Below the pieces are notes generated by a model. The model was given only the letters and a program-made list of their open reading frames with translations. It ran no database searches and was not told the origin of the DNA. A program made the translations under genes and the position numbers. From assembly GCF_048892425.1 (NCBI RefSeq), contig NZ_JBLZHU010000001.1:744001-808000 (forward strand): a stretch of DNA of 64,000 nucleotides. Direction: 5' to 3'. This document shows positions 51,515 to 59,816 of this stretch, in pieces. How positions within the stretch are numbered: the stretch's first letter is position 1; every line of letters begins with the position of its first letter. This DNA comes from Pacificispira sp002696645. GTDB lineage: Bacteria; Pseudomonadota; Alphaproteobacteria; UBA8366; Aestuariispiraceae.

Positions 51515-52248
51515 GTCAGGGGCTGCGCATCGCCATGTGGTCCGGGCCGCGCAACATCTCTACGGCCATGATGCGCAGCTTTGAAAACCGTGCAGATTGC
51601 ACCGTCACGGACGAGCCCTTTTATGGCTGTTACCTGTCACGCACGGGGATTGATCATCCCATGGCGGCAGACGTGATGGCCGATATGGACTGTGATTTCA
51701 CCCGCGTTGCCCGGACACTGGCGGGACCTGTCCCAGGAGGCGCTGCGATCTGGTACCAGAAGCATATGAGCCTGCATATGTTGCCTGGGGATGATCTGTC
51801 CTGGTCGGATGAAATGGTCCACTGCTTTTTGATCCGCGATCCTGACGCAATGGTCGCCTCTTATACTCAGAAGCGTGAAACACCGAGTGTTGCGGATTTC
51901 GGTTTTGAACGGCTGTGGCAGCTTTTCGAACAGGTATCCAGCCGATCTGGCAATGTGCCACCGGTTCTGGATGCGAAGGATGTCCTGTCCGATCCGAAAC
52001 GAAGTTTGACCGCCCTTTGTAAAGCGATTGGCATCGCTTTTGATCCCGCCATGCTATCCTGGCCGCCGGGGCGCCGTGACAGTGATGGGATCTGGGCCCC
52101 TGTCTGGTATCAGTCGGTGGAACAATCGACAGGCTTCCTGCCCTATCAGCCCAAACCCGTCAGCCTGTCGCTCGCCTTGCAGGCAATTGCGGATGAATGT
52201 CGACCCTATTATGACCAAATGGCCGCCCATCGATTGATACAGGATTAG
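51511..52248 (+). CDS. Sulfotransferase-like protein in the davAB operon
   Basis: A 245-residue P-loop protein of the sulfotransferase type. IAMWSGPRNISTAMMRSF near the N-terminus is the PAPS 5'-phosphate loop, and HCFLIRDPDAMVASY matches the 3'-phosphate-binding RDP motif. Family members often lie beside class IV aminotransferases, and this pair is translationally coupled. The acceptor is unknown and true sulfotransfer is unproven. ATG 51511, coupled to the previous stop, is better than 51487. davA starts four bases after its stop. Confidence 0.82.
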   Translation: MSQGLRIAMWSGPRNISTAMMRSFENRADCTVTDEPFYGCYLSRTGIDHPMAADVMADMDCDFTRVARTLAGPVPGGAAIWYQKHMSLHMLPGDDLSWSDEMVHCFLIRDPDAMVASYTQKRETPSVADFGFERLWQLFEQVSSRSGNVPPVLDAKDVLSDPKRSLTALCKAIGIAFDPAMLSWPPGRRDSDGIWAPVWYQSVEQSTGFLPYQPKPVSLSLALQAIADECRPYYDQMAAHRLIQD

Positions 52249-52251
52249 ATC

Positions 52252-53022
52252 ATGCGCCTTGCCCTAATGCAGTCACGCCCAATGACGTCTATGACAAAAG
52301 CTCTGACACGGCTGGCGGAAGAGGCGCATCGTGCCGGTCAGAATGGCGCGAACTTGCTTGTCACGCCCGAGATGTTTCTGTCTGGCTATAATATTGGTGC
52401 TGCGGCGATTGATGCGGCGGTGTCAGAGATGGACCTTGAACGCGTCTGCGATATTGCCAGACAGCATGGCATCGCCCTTCTGGTTGGCGGCCCGGATCGT
52501 GTTTCCAGTGCCATATATAACGCGGCGTTTCTGATTGATGCGGGCGGTAGTGTGCGCAGCACTTATCACAAGACTCATTTATACGGGGACGTGGATCGCA
52601 GCCAGTTCACAACGGGGGAGGCCCTGTCGGAAATTGTGACGCTGGACGGTTGGAACCTGGGCGTCGCGATTTGCTATGATGTGGAATTCCCAGAAGTGAC
52701 ACGCGCCCTGACCGTGAAAGGCGCACAGGTTATCCTGGTGCCAACCGCCAATATGCGCCCCTATGAGTCAGTCTGTAGTCGGCTTGTGCCTGCGCGGGCA
52801 CAGGAAAATGGCGTTTATGTCGCCTATGTAAATTATGTCGGGCGGGAAGCGCCCTTCGATTATTGCGGTCTGTCCTGCCTGTGTGACCCGACCGGTGCGG
52901 ATGTTGTCCGGGCCGATGGGGAGGGGGAGGAAACCCTGTATGCCGATTTGTCGCATCCGGTTTTGCGGGCGACGCAAGAGGATGTCACCCATCTATCGGA
53001 TCGTCGCACCGATCTTTATTGA
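52252..53022 (+). CDS. davA: 5-aminovaleramidase-like nitrilase-superfamily amidase (DavA)
   Basis: The product probably hydrolyses 5-aminopentanamide to 5-aminovalerate and ammonia. The 256 residues hold the E-K-C triad: E40 in VTPEMFLSGYNIG, K107 in YHKTHLYG and C141 in AICYDVEFPE. LVPTANMRPY and RAQENGVYVAYVNY are shared with Pseudomonas DavA. The adjacent davB-like gene makes the amide substrate, which supports the call over a general omega-amidase. It lies in the middle of a four-gene operon. Confidence 0.85.
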   Translation: MRLALMQSRPMTSMTKALTRLAEEAHRAGQNGANLLVTPEMFLSGYNIGAAAIDAAVSEMDLERVCDIARQHGIALLVGGPDRVSSAIYNAAFLIDAGGSVRSTYHKTHLYGDVDRSQFTTGEALSEIVTLDGWNLGVAICYDVEFPEVTRALTVKGAQVILVPTANMRPYESVCSRLVPARAQENGVYVAYVNYVGREAPFDYCGLSCLCDPTGADVVRADGEGEETLYADLSHPVLRATQEDVTHLSDRRTDLY

Positions 53023-53048
53023 AGAACCGTCACTGTGAAAGCACGTCC

Positions 53049-54704
53049 ATGACAGACGCACCGATTACCGTGTTTGGGCCCGATTTTCCCTTTGCCTATG
53101 ATGATTGGCTGGCCCATCCCAGCCGCCTTGGCAGTCTGCCTGCGGACAGTCATGGTGCGAAGGTTGCCGTGATCGGGGCGGGACTGTCTGGCGTGATCGC
53201 TGGATATGAGCTGATGCGACTGGGCGCGCATCCCATCCTGTTTGAATCCGGGCAACTGGGCGGGCGGCTGCGCTCTCAACCCTTTGAAGGGGCAACCGAT
53301 ATTGTTGCTGAACTGGGCGGCATGCGCTTCCCGGTCTCCGGCACCGGATTCTATCACTATGCCGACATGCTGGGCCTGGAAACAAAGCCCTTTCCAAACC
53401 CGATGACACCCGCTGCAGGGTCCACGGTAATCGATCTGGAAGGCGAAACGCACTATGCAGAGACGATGGCCGACCTGCCGCCCTTGTTTCATGAAGTCGC
53501 CGCCGCTTATGACCAGGCCCTGGAGGAAGGGGCACGCTTTAGTGACCTGAAAGCGGCAATCCGCGCCAAAGACCGGGCGCGCATCAAGGAAATCTGGAAT
53601 CCGCTGGTGCGTGATTGGGATGAACGGACCTTCTATGACTTCATCACCACATCCCCCGCCTTTCAGCGCTTGAGCTTTCGCCACCGGGAGGTTTTTGGAC
53701 AGGTTGGCTTTGGCACCGGGGGATGGGATTCCGACTTCCCGAATTCCATGCTGGAAATTCTGCGGGTCAATGTCACCGATTGCGACAGCAACCAACGGTT
53801 TTTCGTCGGGGGGGTGGAACGGTTACCGCAAGGCCTGTGGCGGCAGCCCACAGATGGAAAAGGATATTGGCCCGCAGGGACCAGCCTGCAATCGCTGAAT
53901 AGCGGCGCGACGCGGCCCGGCGCGACCCGCATTCATCGCGCAGACGGGGGGCGGATTGCTGTTACCGATCGGTGGGGACGGACTGAGGAATTCGATGCAG
54001 TAATTGCGACCTGTCAAAGCTGGCTGCTGACCACCGCGATTGATACGGAGGAGGCGCTTGTCAGTCAGAAACTGTGGATGGCCCTGGACCGCACCCGCTA
54101 TATGCAATCCTCAAAAACCTTTGTCATGGTGGATCGTCCTTTCTGGAAGGATCGGGATCCAAAGTCTGGGCGGTATCCGTTATCGATGACCCTGACCGAC
54201 AGGCTGACGCGCGGAACCTATCTGTTCGATAATGGACCGGATCAGCCCGGTGTGATCTGCCTGACCTATTCCTGGATGTCTGATGCCTTAAAAATGCTGC
54301 CGCTGCCCGTGGAACGACGGGTCGAACTGGCGCTGTCTGCCTTGCAGAAGATCTATCCGGATCTGAATATCCAGTCCCATATCATCGGCGACCCGATCAC
54401 TGTCAGTTGGGAAGCGGATCCAAATTTCCTGGGGGCATTTAAAGGCGCACTGCCGGGGCATTATCGCTATAACCACCGCATGTATCGCCACTTTATGCAG
54501 GGGGATTTGCCACCGCAGGAACGCGGATTGTTTCTGGCAGGCGATGATATCAGCTGGACGCCAGCCTGGGCGGAAGGCGCGGTGCAGACAGCCCTGAATG
54601 CGGTTTGGGGTGTCATGACCCATTTGGGGGGTCGAACTGCGCCGGATAATCCAGGGCCGGGGGATTTATATCCCCAATGGGGTCCGATTCGACTGGATGA
54701 TTAG
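53049..54704 (+). CDS. davB: L-lysine 2-monooxygenase-like flavoenzyme (DavB)
   Basis: An FAD-dependent oxidative decarboxylase predicted to turn lysine into 5-aminopentanamide. The 551 residues match the family over their length: ITVFGPDFPFAYDDW at the start, the FAD motif VIGAGLSG (41-48), ELGGMRFPVS, FGQVGFGTGGWDSDFPNSM, SSKTFVMVDRPFWKD, ITVSWEADPNFLGAFKGALP and the C-terminal FLAGDDISWTPAWAEGA. Tryptophan 2-monooxygenase is the main alternative, but the DavA partner favours lysine. ATG 53049 is taken. It is the last gene of the operon. Confidence 0.9.
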   Translation: MTDAPITVFGPDFPFAYDDWLAHPSRLGSLPADSHGAKVAVIGAGLSGVIAGYELMRLGAHPILFESGQLGGRLRSQPFEGATDIVAELGGMRFPVSGTGFYHYADMLGLETKPFPNPMTPAAGSTVIDLEGETHYAETMADLPPLFHEVAAAYDQALEEGARFSDLKAAIRAKDRARIKEIWNPLVRDWDERTFYDFITTSPAFQRLSFRHREVFGQVGFGTGGWDSDFPNSMLEILRVNVTDCDSNQRFFVGGVERLPQGLWRQPTDGKGYWPAGTSLQSLNSGATRPGATRIHRADGGRIAVTDRWGRTEEFDAVIATCQSWLLTTAIDTEEALVSQKLWMALDRTRYMQSSKTFVMVDRPFWKDRDPKSGRYPLSMTLTDRLTRGTYLFDNGPDQPGVICLTYSWMSDALKMLPLPVERRVELALSALQKIYPDLNIQSHIIGDPITVSWEADPNFLGAFKGALPGHYRYNHRMYRHFMQGDLPPQERGLFLAGDDISWTPAWAEGAVQTALNAVWGVMTHLGGRTAPDNPGPGDLYPQWGPIRLDD

Positions 54705-54818
54705 GGTTATTTGACAAAGGCACCCTGATTTTTTGTCTTAAATTGGCAAAAATTGCATCCGTGCCACCACGGAACATGTGTTTTTGGCCTATTTCTGCAA
54801 CGCTCGCCTGATTGAAGC

Positions 54819-54846
54819 TTGGATTAAGAGTGAATTTGCGTATAGT
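54819..54846 (+). promoter_or_regulatory. Candidate guaB promoter
   Basis: TTGGAT (54819-54824) and TATAGT (54841-54846) are separated by 16 bases. The box ends 35 bases before the start codon, which has AAGGAG nine bases upstream. The fit to the sigma-70 consensus is fair. Confidence 0.5.
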
Positions 54847-54881
54847 GCGGCACCGAAAGCTGAGATAAGGAGTGTGCCACC

Positions 54882-56345
54882 ATGCGTTTTGCTGAAGCCC
54901 TGACTTTTGATGATGTCCTTCTGCAGCCTGGTCACTCTGAAATCCTACCGGCGCAGACCGATACGGGTGCGCAGCTCACCAAGACAATCCGCTTGGGAAT
55001 TCCCTTGATTTCTGCGGCCATGGATACGGTGACTGAAGGCCCACTGGCGATTGCCATGGCACAGCAGGGCGGCATCGGCGTTATCCACAAGAATATGACA
55101 GCCGAAGAACAGGCGCATGAAGTGCATATGGTAAAGCGCTTTGAAAGCGGCATGGTCGTGAACCCGATCACGATCACGCCAGAGCGCACATTGGCCGAGG
55201 CGCTGGAACTGATGCGGCGCAATCGGATCAGCGGCATTCCCGTTGTCTCCAAGCGGTCCAAGAAACTGGTTGGCATCCTGACCAACCGTGATGTCCGTTT
55301 TGCCGAAGATCTGGATACGCCGGTCAAGGAATTGATGACCAAGCGGGGATTGATCACGGTGCCGGAAGGGGCCAGCCGTGAAGAGGCGAAGCGCCTGTTG
55401 CACCAATACCGCATCGAAAAGCTGCTGGTTCTGGATTCGGAAAAGCATTGCGTCGGCTTGATCACCGTAAAGGATATCGAAAAGGCACAAAACTTCCCCA
55501 ATGCCTGTAAGGATGAGCGGGGGCGCCTGCGGGTCGCTGCTGCGACCGGAACGGGCAAGGATGGTCTGGCCCGGGCAGAACAGCTATTGGATGCGGGCGT
55601 GGATGTTATCGTCGTCGACACCGCCCATGGTCATTCCCAGGGTGTCCTTAATCAGGTTACCAGCGTTAAGAAGCTGTCAAATTATGCCCAGGTGATTGCA
55701 GGCAACGTCGCCACGGCAGAAGGCGCACGGGCCTTGATTGATCATGGCGCGGATGCGGTGAAAATCGGGATAGGGCCGGGGTCGATTTGCACCACCCGCA
55801 TTGTTGCTGGCGTTGGTGTGCCGCAATTAACCGCGATCCTGGAAGCATCGGAAGTCTGTCGTGAACTGGGCGTTCCAGCCATTGGCGATGGTGGCATTAA
55901 ATTCTCCGGCGATCTGGCAAAAGCCATTGCGGCGGGGGCGAATGCCGTAATGATCGGGTCCTTGCTGGCCGGGACAGAAGAAGCGCCGGGTGAAGTCTTC
56001 CTGTATCAGGGGCGGTCTTACAAATCCTATCGCGGCATGGGCTCTGCGGGGGCAATGTCGCGCGGGTCTGCCGATCGCTATTTCCAGGAAGAAGTGTCGG
56101 AAAGTCACAAATTCGTGCCGGAAGGCGTTGAAGGTCGCGTTCCCTATAAAGGACCGGTTTCTGGCGTGGTGCACCAATTGGTGGGCGGCTTGCGTGCCGC
56201 AATGGGCTATACCGGAAGCCGCTCAATCGAGGACATGCAGAAACGCGCCACCTTCCGCCGGATTACCAATGCGGGCCTGCGCGAAAGCCATGTTCATGAT
56301 ATCACGGTGACGAAAGAGTCCCCCAATTATCAGATTGATCGGTGA
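54882..56345 (+). CDS. guaB: Inosine-5'-monophosphate dehydrogenase
   Basis: First step of GMP synthesis, oxidising IMP to XMP with NAD+. The 487 residues form the barrel interrupted by a CBS pair (about 95-205, with RMRRNRISGIPVV-type repeats). The catalytic Cys is C303 in GPGSICTTRIVAGVG; the phosphate site is GDGGIKFSGD and the mobile-flap Arg-Tyr lies in YRGMGSAGAM. It begins a row of three plus-strand genes with the SemiSWEET and rsmB genes. Confidence 0.98.
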   Translation: MRFAEALTFDDVLLQPGHSEILPAQTDTGAQLTKTIRLGIPLISAAMDTVTEGPLAIAMAQQGGIGVIHKNMTAEEQAHEVHMVKRFESGMVVNPITITPERTLAEALELMRRNRISGIPVVSKRSKKLVGILTNRDVRFAEDLDTPVKELMTKRGLITVPEGASREEAKRLLHQYRIEKLLVLDSEKHCVGLITVKDIEKAQNFPNACKDERGRLRVAAATGTGKDGLARAEQLLDAGVDVIVVDTAHGHSQGVLNQVTSVKKLSNYAQVIAGNVATAEGARALIDHGADAVKIGIGPGSICTTRIVAGVGVPQLTAILEASEVCRELGVPAIGDGGIKFSGDLAKAIAAGANAVMIGSLLAGTEEAPGEVFLYQGRSYKSYRGMGSAGAMSRGSADRYFQEEVSESHKFVPEGVEGRVPYKGPVSGVVHQLVGGLRAAMGYTGSRSIEDMQKRATFRRITNAGLRESHVHDITVTKESPNYQIDR

Positions 56346-56355
56346 GTATCCGTAA

Positions 56356-56604
56356 ATGATCAGCCTGATTGGCCTGATGGCCGCCTTGTGTACGACGGTG
56401 GCATTTGTGCCGCAGGCGTTGAAATGTTGGCGTTCCCGGTCGACAGCAGATATCTCTCTGTCGATGTTTCTGATCTTTGCGCTTGGGGTTTGCCTTTGGC
56501 TGGCCTATGGGATCGTGCGTGAAGATTTGCCGCTGATACTGGCCAATGGGGTAACCCTGGCGCTGGTGCTGTCGATCCTGTGGATGAAGGTACGATTTGG
56601 ATGA
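56356..56604 (+). CDS. SemiSWEET-type PQ-loop sugar transporter
   Basis: An 82-residue protein with three membrane helices, the half-unit of SWEET transporters, which works as a dimer. FVPQALKCWRSRSTADIS carries the Pro-Gln motif and the usual SxxDIS stretch, followed by LWLAYGI and LANGVTLAL, both typical. The family moves small sugars; the specific one is unknown. Its stop overlaps the rsmB start (ATGA). Confidence 0.92.
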   Translation: MISLIGLMAALCTTVAFVPQALKCWRSRSTADISLSMFLIFALGVCLWLAYGIVREDLPLILANGVTLALVLSILWMKVRFG

Positions 56605-57944
56605 CCCCTGGTGCGCGGATTTCCGCTGCGATTGAACTGTTGGACCGCCTGGACACCCCTGGCGCGCCCCCTGCGGATAAGATGATGTCGGATTGGGCGC
56701 GCGGCAATCGCTATGCCGGGTCCAAGGACAAGGCTGCCATTGCGGGCATGGTCTATGGCACTCTGCGTCGGCGGGGCCAGATTGACTGGTGGTTGGATCG
56801 CGCCAAGAGCGGCCCGCCGGATGGTCGTTCGCGTCTGCTGGTCTGGCTGCAACTGGGTGAAGGCATGCGCCTGACCGATTGGGAAACCGTCATCACCGGG
56901 GAGCGATTTGATCCAGCCCCGCTGAGTGGCATGGAAAAGCGCGTGATGGTCGAATTGGGCGCACAGCGCGGGTTTGAACTGGAATGCCAGCCGGATGTCA
57001 CCGCCGGAAACATGCCGGAATTTCTACAGCCGATTTTTGCACAATTATATGGCTCGGATACCAAGCGGCAATTGGCCGCGCATCTGGACGAGGCCTCGGT
57101 CGATCTTCGCGTGAATACGCTAAAGACGGATCGGGAGTCGGCCCAGGCAGCCCTGGCGGAAGAGGGCATTGTTACTAAGCCAACCCCATTGTCGCCAATC
57201 GGTCTGCGCCTGGCGGACCGTAAGCCGTTGAGCGGAACCAAGGTCTTCAAGGAAGGTCTGGTCGAGCCCCAGGACGAAGGGTCACAATTCGCCGCGCTGT
57301 TGGTTGAAGCCAAGCCGGGCATGAAGGTTGTGGATTTCTGTGCAGGTGCGGGTGGTAAGACACTGGCCATGGCGGCCACGATGGAGAATACCGGTCGGAT
57401 CATCGCCTGTGATGTTTCCGAGCCCCGCCTGAAGCGCGCCGCCCAGCGGTTGAAGCGGGCAGGGGCATTTATGGTGGAGCGTCGCCTGTTGTCCTCAGAG
57501 CGGGACAAATGGGTCAAGCGCCGCGCCAATCGGTTCGATGGTGGCTTTGACCGCGTCTTGATCGATGCCCCCTGCACGGGATCGGGCACTTGGCGCCGCA
57601 ATCCAGATCAGAAGTGGAAGCTGACGCCCGAAGGCCTGGAAGAGGTGATGCACAAGCAATCGGTAGTGATGGACAGCGCCGCCAGGCTTGTCGCGCCGGG
57701 GGGCCGCATGATCTATGTGACCTGTTCAATCCTGCCACAGGAAAATGAAGATCGCGTCGCGGCTTTTCTGGCCGATCATCCTGATTTCTATCAGCATCCG
57801 GTGGCGGAAGTCTGGACAACACTTTTCCCGAACCTGGCCTATCCAGGGGCAGCGGACAGTCCAAACCTGCGCCTGACCCCGGCCGATCACGGTATGGATG
57901 GATTCTTCATCTCCATTTTGGGACGCAAGCTGACTGCCGGTTGA
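56601..57944 (+). CDS. rsmB: 16S rRNA m5C methyltransferase, RsmB type
   Basis: A 447-residue RsmB/NOP family RNA methyltransferase. The N-terminal NusB-like helical region (about 1-140) is followed by the Rossmann domain with DFCAGAGGKTLAMA (SAM), DAPCTGSGTWRRNPD and VTCSILPQENED; the two Cys in the last motifs are the catalytic pair. ATG 56601, coupled to the SemiSWEET stop, is better than 56580. Confidence 0.93.
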   Translation: MTPGARISAAIELLDRLDTPGAPPADKMMSDWARGNRYAGSKDKAAIAGMVYGTLRRRGQIDWWLDRAKSGPPDGRSRLLVWLQLGEGMRLTDWETVITGERFDPAPLSGMEKRVMVELGAQRGFELECQPDVTAGNMPEFLQPIFAQLYGSDTKRQLAAHLDEASVDLRVNTLKTDRESAQAALAEEGIVTKPTPLSPIGLRLADRKPLSGTKVFKEGLVEPQDEGSQFAALLVEAKPGMKVVDFCAGAGGKTLAMAATMENTGRIIACDVSEPRLKRAAQRLKRAGAFMVERRLLSSERDKWVKRRANRFDGGFDRVLIDAPCTGSGTWRRNPDQKWKLTPEGLEEVMHKQSVVMDSAARLVAPGGRMIYVTCSILPQENEDRVAAFLADHPDFYQHPVAEVWTTLFPNLAYPGAADSPNLRLTPADHGMDGFFISILGRKLTAG

Positions 57945-57968
57945 TGGTCCAGATTATCGCGCGTCGCT

Positions 57969-58712
57969 TCAGAACAGGATGGTTTTTCCATCCCAGGCGA
58001 TCAGGCTGCCTGTCTGGGGGGCGGTTGCGTCATTGATGACGCTTAGCAGGCGTTCCGCAGCATAAGTGGCGCTGAACAGCTTGCCTTCCGGGACGCCCTT
58101 TTGAAACGGGGCTGACAGATTCGTCGCGACGGTGCCAGGATGCAGACCCAGGACAATGGCATCCTTGTGGCTGCGCGCCAGTTCAATCGACAGCGTTTTC
58201 AACAGCATGTTCAATGCAGCCTTGGACGCACGATAGCCATACCAACCGCCCAGCGCATTGTCCGAAATGCTTCCGACCCGTGCCGATAGGGCGGCAAAGA
58301 CTGCTTTTTCTTCCTTTGGCAGCTTTGGCAGGAAGTGTTTCGCAACCAGCGCTGGACCGGTCGCATTGACGCGCATGACCTGATCCAGCCAGTCGGGGTC
58401 CAGATTGCGCCATGATTTTTCTGGCCCAAGTTTCTGATCCCCGTGATCTTGCTGATGCAGGATGCCGGTTGCCACAAATACCAGACGTGGCGCAGTGACC
58501 CTGGCGGCGGCGGCCCTGATCGAGGCTTCATCAGCGATATCGATCTGTCCAACCCGAACGCCATCAGCCGTTGCGACCAGTTCCCGGCGTGCAAAGGCGT
58601 GCACGGTCTCGAAACGCGGATCAGCGGCCAGCAGAGCCGTCACAGCCGCGCCAATTCCACCAGATGCGCCGATCACGACGGCTTCCGATCTGTCGGGAAA
58701 GGATGTCATCAT
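57969..58712 (-). CDS. SDR-family oxidoreductase, CsgA/C-factor-like
   Basis: A 247-residue short-chain dehydrogenase. The cofactor motif GASGGIGAA (about 16-24), LSARVGSISDN with the catalytic Ser, and the intact YGYRASKAALNM pair (Y-x3-K) are present. The SRVGSI..GGWYGYRASKAALN arrangement resembles C-signal-like SDRs. The substrate is unknown. It lies 15 bp after the dioxygenase-like gene on the same strand and converges with rsmB. Confidence 0.88.
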   Translation of the reverse strand: MMTSFPDRSEAVVIGASGGIGAAVTALLAADPRFETVHAFARRELVATADGVRVGQIDIADEASIRAAAARVTAPRLVFVATGILHQQDHGDQKLGPEKSWRNLDPDWLDQVMRVNATGPALVAKHFLPKLPKEEKAVFAALSARVGSISDNALGGWYGYRASKAALNMLLKTLSIELARSHKDAIVLGLHPGTVATNLSAPFQKGVPEGKLFSATYAAERLLSVINDATAPQTGSLIAWDGKTILF

Positions 58713-58727
58713 AGGGATACACTCTCC

Positions 58728-59522
58728 TTACGCATTGTTTAGCCATCCCGTCAGGTCCGTGACCGGGGGGCGGAAATACAGGATGACACGACCCTGCGGC
58801 CCGGCACTGGCATCTGCTTGCCATTTGGCCATGCCATGCAGGCAGTGCCGATGCATTACGAATGACTGTCCCGGTTGCGGTGCCAGGGTGATGCGCGGGC
58901 AATTCCTAAATACCTTTCGCCGCACGGCCTGATAGGACTCTGTAACATCAAGATTCCGCCATTTGGTTGGCGCGATCCCGGCAAAGGTTTCCTGTAACCA
59001 GGCCTGAATAATCCTGTGAGATCCCTCCCAGATCACGAAGGGGGATGCCCCTGTCGAGTAGTCGGTCGCTGGAATACCCAATAGAAATCCGTGATATTCC
59101 CTCAGATACCGCCGCCGCTGGGGTCCTTCTTTTAACAATCCATCGATATGGGCGGCATCGCGATCCCGGCGAAAGGCATGCATTGCGTCCGTCTCTCCCG
59201 CCATTGGCTGCGGATATCCGGGATGGCAAACCGATACCTGCGCCCGATCCCACGGTAAGTCTTTGTAATTAAGGCGATCATGGATGAAGTCAACAGCGGT
59301 TCCAGATAGGGCTGGTCCGCCGGATACGGCCCCAGTCGCATCGTTGGACAGCACATTCACCCCGGCAAACCAGGTTCCGCCATAGCGCAGCCAGTGGGCA
59401 TTTTCCGGGGCGGCGATGCTGGTCCAGACAGCGGGCAGGGTGGCGTCCAACCAGTGCCGCAGCACAGGATCGGTTGGGAAGAGGCACCACCCCTTCTGGT
59501 GATAGTGGTCGAAACTGTTCAT
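58728..59522 (-). CDS. Phytanoyl-CoA dioxygenase-like Fe(II)/2-oxoglutarate enzyme
   Basis: A 264-residue protein with a cupin-type iron site: H125-x-D127 in AAHIDGLL, a distal His in HRHCLHGM (about 226-229) and R245 in GRVILYFRPP for 2-oxoglutarate. PFVIWEGSHRI is the usual segment before the distal His. The substrate is unknown. It is probably co-transcribed with the downstream SDR gene, so the two may hydroxylate and then oxidise one compound. The 294-bp gap to hppA shows no further gene. Confidence 0.8.
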   Translation of the reverse strand: MNSFDHYHQKGWCLFPTDPVLRHWLDATLPAVWTSIAAPENAHWLRYGGTWFAGVNVLSNDATGAVSGGPALSGTAVDFIHDRLNYKDLPWDRAQVSVCHPGYPQPMAGETDAMHAFRRDRDAAHIDGLLKEGPQRRRYLREYHGFLLGIPATDYSTGASPFVIWEGSHRIIQAWLQETFAGIAPTKWRNLDVTESYQAVRRKVFRNCPRITLAPQPGQSFVMHRHCLHGMAKWQADASAGPQGRVILYFRPPVTDLTGWLNNA

Positions 59523-59816
59523 GCCATCCTTATTGCGCCACAGGAAGGCGACATGCCAAGCCCCGGATCAATGAAAAACAGGTTTTAATGCAGATTTTCT
59601 TCGATCCGTCGAATCGGTTTACAGAATGGGACTGTTCGCCTAACTTTGCGCTGGTTTTCGGGATGATACTCATTCTGAAGCAATAGCGGTTGCAACTGAT
59701 CTAACAAAGAATCCCCGCTTTTAAAAAAAACATGCCATGTCGGTGCAGGGGCCTCCCAACGCATCAGCACAAAGAGCAATCAGGGTGGGGATGCCAAGAA
59801 GGGAAACGAAACGCCA

